64,000 bases of DNA, taken from assembly GCA_023382715.1 (NCBI GenBank), contig JAHDWP010000001.1, positions 153,471 to 217,470 on the forward strand. The letters run 5' to 3'. The position numbers and the translations under genes were made by a program. This stretch comes from Anaerolineae bacterium. GTDB lineage: Bacteria; Chloroflexota; Anaerolineae; Aggregatilineales; Aggregatilineaceae. Below, piece by piece: positions 8,467 to 14,962 of the stretch. The notes beneath the pieces are model-generated. The model made no database searches. It saw only the letters and a program-made list of their open reading frames with translations, and was not told the origin of the DNA. Positions within the stretch are counted from its first letter, which is position 1. Every line of letters starts with the position of its first letter.

Positions 8467-8607
8467 TCAGAATCCCTGGTAAATCCACTGCGGCGCGCTG
8501 TCCGCGGTGACGATGATGACCAGGGCGATGATGACGCACAACAGCAGAGCGAAGAGGTTTTCGCGGCTGAAGATGCGCCCCAGTGCGGCGCGAACCCAGG
8601 CGATCAT
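8467..8607 (-). CDS. 46-residue single-pass membrane peptide with DltX-like C-terminus
   Basis: The ATG (8607) overlaps the stop of the acyl-AMP ligase as ATGA, with GAGG a few bases upstream, so it is very probably translated and coupled. Layout: a short amphipathic basic N-terminus (about 1-17), one hydrophobic helix (about 18-34), a short linker, and the C-terminus ending exactly in WIYQGF. DltX, a comparably tiny protein of the teichoic-acid D-alanylation operon, also has one helix and ends in a conserved F-x-Y-x-x-F motif whose tyrosine is third from last, as here. An acyl-carrier or acyl-relay role is inference. No DltB-type MBOAT, DltC or DltD gene is in the window. Confidence 0.8.
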   Translation of the reverse strand: MIAWVRAALGRIFSRENLFALLLCVIIALVIIVTADSAPQWIYQGF

Positions 8608-10367
8608 AAGCCCTCGCTGTTCTGGCGGAGCACCTGCTCGACGAATTTCTGGCGGTTGGCGGCGCGGGCGATCTTGCCGCTGGAGGTCTTCAGCAGCCAG
8701 CGGGGGCCGACCAGATGCACGTAGCGGGCGGTGGCGTCGGTGGTCTGGGCGATGCGGGTGCGGATGGCGCGGGTGATGGCGGCGTGGGCGTCTGGGTCTG
8801 CCGTGTCCACTTCGCAGATGACGGCGATATCCTCGGTGCCGAGCGCCTCGTTGGGCACGCCGAAGGCGACGGTGCGCCCCGGATGCACGCCGGACACGTC
8901 GTTGAGGGCGTTCTCGATATCCTGTGGGTAAATGTTCTTGCCGCCGACGATGATCAGGTCTTTCTGCCGCCCGGTGATGTATAACTCGCCGTCGGCCAGG
9001 TAACCGAGGTCGCCGGTGAAATACCAGCCGTCGTCCAGGGCCTCGGCGGTGGCATCGGGGCGGTGATAGTAGCCGCTGAGCATACAATTGCTGCGCAGGG
9101 CCACCTCGCCGACGTGGCGCTCTGGCAGGTCGCGGCGCTCGCCATCCACGATGCGAATCTCGGTGCGCGCGATGGGACGTCCGCAGGAGACCATCGTCAC
9201 GGTGGGGCCGTCCGTGCCGCTGGCGGGCAGGGCGTGGCGCTGCTCCATGAGCGCCCGCCGATCTACGATGTCCAGGCGGGGTGGGGCGTCGAGCGCGCTC
9301 TGGGTGACGGCGAAGGTGTTCTCGGCCATGGCGTAGCAGGTCTGCAAAGCCAGCGGGCGCAGGCCGTGCGGCGCGTAGAAGGCGGCGAACTGCTCGTGAC
9401 TGTCGTGGCGCACCGGCTCGGAGCAGTTGATGAAGGCGCGCACGCTGGAGATGTCCACCCCGTCGAGCGCGGAACGGCGCACGCGCGTCGCCAGGAAGTT
9501 GTAGGCGAAGTTGGGCAGCCAGCAGAGCGTCGCGCGGTGCTCGTGAATGGCGCGCAGCAGGATCAGCGGGTCGCGCACCCAATGGAAGGGCGACATCAGC
9601 ACCAGGGGCACCCCTTGCACGATGGGCAGGATGAACCCGGCGATGAGGCCCATGTCGTGGTAGAGCGGCAGCCAGCTCACGACCACGTCGTCCGAGCGCA
9701 GAGCGAGGGCGGCGCTGTAGGCGGCGATCTGGTTGAGCACCGCGCCGTGCGAGAGCATGACCCCCTTCTGCAGGCCGGTGCTGCCGGAAGAGTGCTGCAG
9801 GAAGGCGGTATCCTCTGGCCGCGAGGGGGCGCGTTCCAGATAGTCGCTCAGGCGACCGCCCGGCTCGAGCTGGGCGATGTTCAGGATGGCCCCCAGGGTG
9901 GGGATGCCTTCCAGGTGGGCGCGCAGAGTCGGCTCCATCTCCGGGTAGGTGATGACCGCCCTGACCTCGGACAGCGCGACAAGCTGGCGCACGCTGTCGT
10001 AGTAGCGATCCGGGTCGAGCTTGGGCGTCAGGAAAGGCATGATCGAGGGAATCGCGCCGAGCAGCATCGCCCCCCAGAACGAGTACAGGACTTCCGGGCC
10101 GTGCTGTAACACCAGAACGACCAGGTCGCCGGGCCGGACGCCGGCGCGCTCCAGCGCGTGGGCGTAGCGCGCCGCGCCCTCGAAAAAGGCGCGAGTGCTG
10201 ATCGTCTGTGTGCCATCCGGCAGGATCAGCGTGAGCGCGGTACGCTCCGGCGAATCCGCGAGCAGGTCGCGCGCGCAGTCGAGCAGGGTCGGCGGCTGGC
10301 GATCCAGGCGGACTGGCACGGTGGGCGCGGGCTGCGCGAAGGGGGATGCTGGCATAGGGCGGTGCAT
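8604..10367 (-). CDS. Fatty-acyl-AMP ligase (FAAL) family adenylating enzyme
   Basis: 587 residues, the usual size. ANL-superfamily enzyme that activates a carboxylic acid, probably a fatty acid, as acyl-adenylate for transfer to a carrier. Motifs: P-loop-like LQHSSGSTGLQKGVMLSH (190-207), WLPLYHDMGL typical of FAAL/FadD32-like proteins, CYAMAENTFA, YFTGDLGYL, GRQKDLIIVGGKNIYP, and the C-terminal catalytic lysine in KTSSGKIAR. FAALs normally hand the acyl group to an acyl-carrier protein rather than CoA; no carrier gene is adjacent. The start ATG at 10367 follows a TATAAT box at 10409-10414, which rules out starts further upstream. It forms a two-gene unit with the micropeptide at 8467. Confidence 0.9.
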   Translation of the reverse strand: MHRPMPASPFAQPAPTVPVRLDRQPPTLLDCARDLLADSPERTALTLILPDGTQTISTRAFFEGAARYAHALERAGVRPGDLVVLVLQHGPEVLYSFWGAMLLGAIPSIMPFLTPKLDPDRYYDSVRQLVALSEVRAVITYPEMEPTLRAHLEGIPTLGAILNIAQLEPGGRLSDYLERAPSRPEDTAFLQHSSGSTGLQKGVMLSHGAVLNQIAAYSAALALRSDDVVVSWLPLYHDMGLIAGFILPIVQGVPLVLMSPFHWVRDPLILLRAIHEHRATLCWLPNFAYNFLATRVRRSALDGVDISSVRAFINCSEPVRHDSHEQFAAFYAPHGLRPLALQTCYAMAENTFAVTQSALDAPPRLDIVDRRALMEQRHALPASGTDGPTVTMVSCGRPIARTEIRIVDGERRDLPERHVGEVALRSNCMLSGYYHRPDATAEALDDGWYFTGDLGYLADGELYITGRQKDLIIVGGKNIYPQDIENALNDVSGVHPGRTVAFGVPNEALGTEDIAVICEVDTADPDAHAAITRAIRTRIAQTTDATARYVHLVGPRWLLKTSSGKIARAANRQKFVEQVLRQNSEGL

Positions 10368-10408
10368 TCTCCAGAGTCGGCGCGAGCGCTGGTGGCCAGA
10401 GAATGCCC

Positions 10409-10414
10409 ATTATA
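10409..10414 (-). promoter_or_regulatory. -10 box of the FAAL gene
   Basis: TATAAT on the minus strand, preceded by CGC, 42 bases upstream of the FAAL start. No convincing -35 hexamer is visible 17 bases further up. Confidence 0.5.
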
Positions 10415-10458
10415 GCGAGTCCGGGAGATGAGGCCAGGGGCCGGCGGTGAGATCAAAG

Positions 10459-10482
10459 AGGGGTGCAGCAGAGCAGCACTCC
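10459..10482. repeat. Dispersed motif, family C
   Basis: GGGGTGCAGCAGAGCAGCAC, a copy of the intergenic motif whose core is GCAGCAGAGCAGCGCCCC. Other copies lie near 30368, 32406, 38566, 45037, 52716 and 56659. It sits in the divergent gap between the FAAL gene and the gene at 10601. Confidence 0.6.
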
Positions 10483-10600
10483 GACGTATGGCAGCTCACC
10501 ACAGCCCTGGGATGCATTCGCGCTCCGCACTCCTTTAGTTTTTTCCCGAATCCGTGTAAGCTAGGGCAAGCCCTGAACGGTCACCTATGGTGAAAATGCG

Positions 10601-12574
10601 ATGTCGCAGGACACAAGCGGATACGCTCAAAACGTCTCACGCGACCATTGGAATCAAGCGCGACGCAAAGCCTTGTGGCAGAGACTCTCTGGCGCGCTCG
10701 GCCTCAACCGCCAGCCGCTGGCTTTGCTGTCGTTTGAGGAAGTCCAGCAGAAACTGCGCCTGAACCAGAGCGCCTACCGGGGACTGCAACAGGTAGACCT
10801 GGACAGGATCGTGGGCAGCGTGGGGCGCTATCACGATTTCACGCGGACATTCCTACCGCTGATAGAGAGCGACAGGCCGCGCTGGCGGCGCGTGGCTGAG
10901 CTGCAGTGGGAGCAGGGCCTGCCGCCCATCGAGCTTTACAAAGTCGGCGATGTCTATTTCGTCAAAGATGGCAATCACCGGGTATCGGTCGCGCGGCAGT
11001 TCGGCGCGAAGATGATCGAAGCGTATGTGTGGGAGTACGAGTCGCCCGTCGGCGGCCTGTCGGCGGATGTGGATGATCTGATCGTCAAGGCCGAATATCG
11101 GGCATTTCTCGACCGCACCCGGCTGGATTTGAAGTATCCAGGGCTGTCTATCCCGCTCACCGAGCCTGGTATGTACCCGGAGCTTGAGCTGGAGATCGAG
11201 CTATACCGGCGCAACCTGGAGCGCATAGACGGGGAGCCGCGCGGTTACGAGGCGGCGGCGGCGGACTGGTACGACATGATCTACACGCTGGCTGTGGACA
11301 TCATCCACGAGTCTGGCGTGCTGAACCTCTTCCCAGGGCGCACGGAAGCTGACCTGTATGTGTGGGTGATGCGCCATCGCCGCGAGCTTGCTGAGCAATA
11401 CGGCGAGTCGGTGCACCTGCGCGATGTCGTGGCGCAGATTGCCGAGCGGCAGCAGCGCCCAGGAACGTGGGAGCGGATTGTGCAGGCGGCGGCGCGCTCG
11501 ATGCGCAGCCTGGTCAGCAGTCTGTCGCCCGCTGGCGGCGAGTCTCAGAGTGCTGGGGCCTTTCTTATCCCGCCGGCGGACGACCAGCCGCTCGGCAGGC
11601 TGATGGCCGAGATGAACGCCTTCACGCCGGAGATGGCCTATGGCGGGCAGCGCGGCGAAGCCTGGCGCGAGTGGCGCAGCGCCTTGCGGGCGAAGGTGAC
11701 CGACCTGCTTAATCTGCACTCCTCGCCGGGTGGGGCGGTCGCGGCGGAGATTGCCGAGCAGACCGTCGTCAGCGGCGTGGAACGGACGAAGCTGTATTTC
11801 GAAGCGCCTGACGGGCTGTCGTTGCCGGCCTACGTGCTCAAGCCTGCTGCGAGCGAGGAGGCGCTGCCGGGCCTGATCGTGTTCACCGGGCACGGCACGA
11901 TCCGGCAGACCGTCGGCCTGGATGCCGGGCGGCAGCAGGCGAGCGCTTTGGCGCTGGCCCAGGCGGGCTACGTGACTCTGACCTTTGAGGAGCGCGGCTT
12001 CGGGGAGTTGGGCCAGGTGGATCACCAGAGTCTGGACAGCGCGGCGCGCCTGCTGGGCCGCACCTGGCTGACCATGATGCTGGAGGACGGGCTGCGCGCG
12101 CTGGATTACTTGCAGCAGCGCCCTGACGTCAGGCCGGCGCACCTCGGCGCAACCGGCCTGGGCCTGGGGGGCGGGCTGGCTTTGTACCTGGCGGCGCTCG
12201 ATGAGCGCGTGCGGGTGACAGTCATCCAGAACTACGTCGGCGGCGGTATTGATGTGCTGGCGGTGCAGGGGCACGGCTGCGACTTTGTGCCCGGCTTGCG
12301 CCGCTATGCCGATTTCAGCGATGTGGCGCGCCTGCTCGTGCCGCGTCCGGTGCTCTATGCCTATCCGCGCGGGCGTCCGCAGACCTTCGCCGTGCGGGCG
12401 TGGTTCGATCGCACACGGCCCATGTACGAGCTGCTCGGCTGCCCGGATCGGCTGCGGTTCGTCGAGCACGAGATGGGCGACCGCTACGATAATGCCATTG
12501 CCCGCTTCTGGTTCGATCGCTGGTTGATGGAAGAAGAGGATACCAGCGTGTTGCTGTGGGCGCCGCGCGAATGA
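10601..12574 (+). CDS. ParB/DUF4032-like domain fused to a catalytically degenerate alpha/beta-hydrolase
   Basis: 657 residues in two parts. Residues about 35-300 resemble the ParB/sulfiredoxin-fold proteins of the DUF4032 type: VYFVKDGNHRVSVARQFGA near residue 117 and FPGRTEADLYVWVMRHRREL near residue 245. Residues about 385-650 have the order of an acetyl-xylan-esterase-like alpha/beta-hydrolase (VFTGHGTIRQ, LTFEERGFGELG, LYLAALDERV). The nucleophile elbow reads GLGLGG where G-x-S-x-G-G is expected, and the C-terminal HEMGDRY has Asp where the catalytic His normally stands. It therefore looks like a pseudohydrolase, perhaps ligand-binding. The ribosome site before ATG 10601 is weak. A good terminator follows. 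Confidence 0.75.
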   Translation: MSQDTSGYAQNVSRDHWNQARRKALWQRLSGALGLNRQPLALLSFEEVQQKLRLNQSAYRGLQQVDLDRIVGSVGRYHDFTRTFLPLIESDRPRWRRVAELQWEQGLPPIELYKVGDVYFVKDGNHRVSVARQFGAKMIEAYVWEYESPVGGLSADVDDLIVKAEYRAFLDRTRLDLKYPGLSIPLTEPGMYPELELEIELYRRNLERIDGEPRGYEAAAADWYDMIYTLAVDIIHESGVLNLFPGRTEADLYVWVMRHRRELAEQYGESVHLRDVVAQIAERQQRPGTWERIVQAAARSMRSLVSSLSPAGGESQSAGAFLIPPADDQPLGRLMAEMNAFTPEMAYGGQRGEAWREWRSALRAKVTDLLNLHSSPGGAVAAEIAEQTVVSGVERTKLYFEAPDGLSLPAYVLKPAASEEALPGLIVFTGHGTIRQTVGLDAGRQQASALALAQAGYVTLTFEERGFGELGQVDHQSLDSAARLLGRTWLTMMLEDGLRALDYLQQRPDVRPAHLGATGLGLGGGLALYLAALDERVRVTVIQNYVGGGIDVLAVQGHGCDFVPGLRRYADFSDVARLLVPRPVLYAYPRGRPQTFAVRAWFDRTRPMYELLGCPDRLRFVEHEMGDRYDNAIARFWFDRWLMEEEDTSVLLWAPRE

Positions 12575-12589
12575 GCGGTGCCAGAGTCA

Positions 12590-12616
12590 AAGACCCCGGC
12601 TGGCTACCGGGGTCTT
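12590..12616 (+). terminator. Rho-independent terminator
   Basis: AAGACCCCGG (12590-12599) pairs perfectly with CCGGGGTCTT (12607-12616) around a 7-base loop and is followed by GTTTGTTG. It lies 16 bases after the stop of the 10601 gene. Confidence 0.85.
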
Positions 12617-12646
12617 GTTTGTTGCGGGACGGGTGGGCCTGCGGAG

Positions 12647-12919
12647 TCAGATAGTAATGAGCTGGCCCGCGCTCAGGACAAAGACTGTGGCGCGATGCTC
12701 GTCAGCGCCGGGCGGGGTAGGGCAGGTCTCGCGGATGAGCGCCAGGGCCTCGTCAAGACGGTCGGCGGGCACGCCGGCCAGGAGTGTCGCGCTCTTGCGA
12801 CGCAGGAAACCGCCCAGGCTGCTGAACTCCGTCACGCGGAAGCCAGCATCAAGCAGGTGGCGCAGCAGCGTATCATGATCGCCGCTGCGCACGATTACAA
12901 CAACCAGCTTGATCGTCAT
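12647..12919 (-). CDS. DarA-like (PII-like) c-di-AMP receptor family protein, shortened paralogue
   Basis: 90 residues, ferredoxin-like PII fold of the DUF970/CdAMP_rec family. It keeps the N-terminal strand (MTIKLVVVIV), the loop SSLGGFLRRKSATLLAGV that corresponds to the TGG/T-loop ligand site, and the C-terminal ATVFVLSAGQ. It is about 18 residues shorter than its upstream neighbour: the long B-loop region between CPTPPGAD and ATVFV is deleted. The ATG overlaps the stop of the 12916 gene as ATGA. Whether it still binds c-di-AMP is open, since the QDQD segment at the N-terminus has become RSGD. Confidence 0.82.
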   Translation of the reverse strand: MTIKLVVVIVRSGDHDTLLRHLLDAGFRVTEFSSLGGFLRRKSATLLAGVPADRLDEALALIRETCPTPPGADEHRATVFVLSAGQLITI

Positions 12920-13242
12920 GTCTGCTCGAAGCGCTCCACGTCCAGGACGAAGACCGTCGCGCCGCCCACTTCCACCTCGACGAACGCGCCCATCATGGCC
13001 GCCGATTCGACCAGATTTGGCCCGGCGGGGATCAGGCGGGTACGCCGTTCGCAGGTTTGCTTCAAGAGGGCGATCACAGCGTCAACGTTCGTGTTTTCGA
13101 CGCCACAGAACAGCGTCGTGTTGCCCACGCTGAAGAAACCGCCCGTGCTGGCGACACGGGTGACGCGATAGCCGCCTTCGTTGAGCGCCTTAATGGTACG
13201 CTCGGCATCCTGATCCTGGACAACCGCAATGATCAACTTCAT
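12916..13242 (-). CDS. DarA/PstA/CdaR-like c-di-AMP receptor
   Basis: 108 residues, canonical length. MKLIIAVVQDQDAERTIKAL, ASTGGFFSVGNTTLFCGVE and VGGATVFVLDVERF match the DarA/PstA PII-like family that binds cyclic di-AMP in Firmicutes and other phyla. The family's downstream output is unknown. AGGAG stands ten bases before the ATG, and a TATAGT -10 box lies at 13269-13274. The gene is first in a two-gene operon with a shortened paralogue. It is good evidence that this organism uses c-di-AMP, although no diadenylate cyclase gene is in the window. Confidence 0.92.
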   Translation of the reverse strand: MKLIIAVVQDQDAERTIKALNEGGYRVTRVASTGGFFSVGNTTLFCGVENTNVDAVIALLKQTCERRTRLIPAGPNLVESAAMMGAFVEVEVGGATVFVLDVERFEQT

Positions 13243-13336
13243 AAGGTGAACACTCCTGTTAGTTTCGCACTATAACACAAAAGGCTGATCTGAGGCAACG
13301 TGTTGAGACGAGCGGGAGCGCCTCTCGCGATGGGGG

Positions 13337-13440
13337 CGAAGTGCTTGAAGCGCAGCGACGCAGAGGACGCGGAGAAGAGCCGGAATCTCGTCCGTCTTTT
13401 CTTTCTCTGCGCCTCAGCGGTGATCTTCTGCCCCGGAAAT
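13337..13440. repeat. Dispersed repeat, family E (CTCTGCG type)
   Basis: Contains GCAGCGACGCAGAGGACGCG near 13351-13370 and, 40-50 bases on, TTCTCTGCGCCTCAGCGGTG near 13402-13421; the two halves are roughly complementary and form a long imperfect palindrome. The same arrangement is seen at 52612-52693, and a half copy at 46906-46945. It occupies part of the 545-base gap 13243-13787. Confidence 0.7.
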
Positions 13441-13476
13441 GGAGTACATCCGGCGGGCGGGTTTCTGCGCAGTTGA

Positions 13477-13504
13477 TTGACTTTATGCTCAGAATCCCTA
13501 CAAT
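13477..13504 (+). promoter_or_regulatory. Strong promoter in the 13243-13787 gap
   Basis: TTGACT (13477-13482), 16-base spacer, TACAAT (13499-13504). It reads towards the gene at 13788 but would give a leader of about 275 bases, with a T6 run at 13715-13720 in between. The short open frame whose ATG overlaps the -10 box cannot be the product. A small RNA or an attenuated leader is possible. Confidence 0.55.
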
Positions 13505-13510
13505 GGAGAT

Positions 13511-13720
13511 CATAAGGTGGGAATTAGGTTTGATCCAGGTTGTGATTCAGTATGACACCTCTGCTCTGAGACTGCGAATAACGGTGGGCAATCGGGGGGG
13601 CTTCATCAGCATGGCACCGGTGGCAGTGCTTGGGTTCGCGGAGTGCCGGATAATTTTGCTGAGCTGGGTCGCTCGCTCGCCTGTGTGCTAGACTGGCGCA
13701 GGCGGCGGATCGACTTTTTT
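13511..13720 (+). ncRNA. Candidate small RNA or leader transcript
   Basis: Starts about seven bases after the TACAAT box and ends at a T6 tract (13715-13720). A stem CGCCTGTGT/GCGCAGGCG (13678-13686 with 13696-13704, two G-T pairs) lies ten bases before the T tract. No protein with recognisable features is encoded. The call rests only on promoter-plus-end signals and is tentative. It matches no RNA family that I recognise. Confidence 0.25.
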
Positions 13721-13787
13721 GGCTGACGGGCGGTGTAGCGGGCACCGCACGCCATAAAGTGCCCGATTATGGGCGAGTCTTAGGTCA

Positions 13788-14294
13788 ATGATCCCTTTGC
13801 GTTGGCTCCTTTCCCTCATGACTCGAACGCCCTCGGCGTCGGCGGCACGCGAGCGCCTGCTCGGCGATGGCGTGATGCGCGCCAGCCGCGTTCGGCGGGC
13901 TGCCGCGGCACACCAGGCGACTCTGCACAGCATCCCTGCGGCGCGCGGCGTTCGCGAAGCCGCGGAGAACAGCGCCTATCCAGAGGCACCCCTGCCGCCG
14001 CACGAGCAGCGGCGCCGCCTCATTGAGATCGCCGCGTCCTACGATGAGTACTATCTGGCCGCCGTAGAGTTTGTCGCTGAGCGCGGCATAACCATCGGCA
14101 CGATCAAGCCAGTGCGCTCGGCGGCGGGGCATCCGGAGGAGGCGCACGAGATCTGCGTGGATGCGCGGGGCGATATCAGTATATCGCTCTCATGCCATCG
14201 CCTGGCGCCGCCCTCAGCCCTGCCGCTGGGACGGCTGGTGATGTGGCTGGTGGCGCTGGTGATCGCGCTCGGCGTGGCCGCGTATTTGCTCTGA
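13788..14294 (+). CDS. Hypothetical protein with C-terminal membrane anchor
   Basis: 168 residues, not recognised. The N-terminal half is basic and Ala/Arg rich; residues about 70-140 look like a small folded domain (HEQRRRLIEIAASYDEYYLA); a single hydrophobic helix (LVMWLVALVIALGVAAYLL) ends the protein, the layout of a tail-anchored protein. The start ATG at 13788 has only a weak AGG upstream. A GGGCAC/GTGCCC hairpin (about 13739-13764) lies in the leader. The next gene, 29 bases on, has the same tail-anchored layout. Both precede the TIR-TPR gene. Confidence 0.6.
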   Translation: MIPLRWLLSLMTRTPSASAARERLLGDGVMRASRVRRAAAAHQATLHSIPAARGVREAAENSAYPEAPLPPHEQRRRLIEIAASYDEYYLAAVEFVAERGITIGTIKPVRSAAGHPEEAHEICVDARGDISISLSCHRLAPPSALPLGRLVMWLVALVIALGVAAYLL

Positions 14295-14323
14295 CGCTGC
14301 TGCGGAAAGGATGCGAGAGGATC

Positions 14324-14851
14324 ATGCCGGACACCCATCACCCCGCCCCAGGCCGCCGCCGGGACATCCCTGCCTGGCCGCCCTACGTGGCGCGGACCGA
14401 CGACGAAGACGACGTGTTCGCCGCAGACTCGCATCACGGCTCGGCGCTGGACGGGACAGCGATTATCACCTGGCAGCCCCAGCCCGGAGCCAGCCGCGAA
14501 TGGTCGCGCGCCGGGCCGTCTGCTGTGCCACGCCAGAGGCCGGGCCGCCCCGCGAGCGAGAAGTCTCACCGCTGCGATGCCCAATCGCATGCCGATGGCT
14601 TTTCCAGCCGTGTCCCTTTTGAGGGTGAAGTGCTCTTCGCCGACATCGATCCTGCTATGCGACGGGCTGTCAGTCACCGGCCCATCATCGCCCTGACCGT
14701 GAACGCGCTGGGCTATCACCTGTTCATCAGCCATGCAGCGCGCCGCGCCCTGGGCAGGCTGATGCTGATCGGGCTGGGGGCGCTGATCGCGCTGCTGTGG
14801 GGCGACTTGACCGACGTGGCCGAGCTTCTGTTGGGCGTATTTGTGCACTAG
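14324..14851 (+). CDS. Hypothetical protein with C-terminal hydrophobic segment
   Basis: 175 residues, not recognised. The N-terminal 100 residues are hydrophilic and probably disordered (PPYVARTDDEDD, then Arg/Pro-rich sequence). Residues about 105-145 (VLFADIDPAMRRAVSHRP) may form a short domain, followed by a long hydrophobic stretch (LMLIGLGALIALLWG ... LLLGVFVH) at the very end. The ATG at 14324 has AGAGG five bases upstream. It follows the 13788 gene by 29 bases and is probably co-transcribed. The long antisense frame across it is a GC artefact. Confidence 0.55.
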   Translation: MPDTHHPAPGRRRDIPAWPPYVARTDDEDDVFAADSHHGSALDGTAIITWQPQPGASREWSRAGPSAVPRQRPGRPASEKSHRCDAQSHADGFSSRVPFEGEVLFADIDPAMRRAVSHRPIIALTVNALGYHLFISHAARRALGRLMLIGLGALIALLWGDLTDVAELLLGVFVH

Positions 14852-14962
14852 CCCCAATTTCCGGCCTATGCTAGAGTACAGGTGCATTCATTCAAACTAT
14901 CCTGACCGGCGCACTGCACCGCAGCACACATTCCGGTGTCGCAAAGAATGGAACGGGGTAGC

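Noticed and set aside
8608-10410. Minus-strand frame running into the micropeptide from upstream
   Set aside because: It is an Arg/Ala/Pro-rich out-of-frame reading of the acyl-AMP ligase gene; only its last 46 codons, starting with ATG 8607, are real.
13341-13691. 116-codon frame in the gap before the tail-anchored genes
   Set aside because: It starts inside repeat family E, its inner ATG overlaps a -10 box, there is no ribosome site and the protein has no recognisable character.
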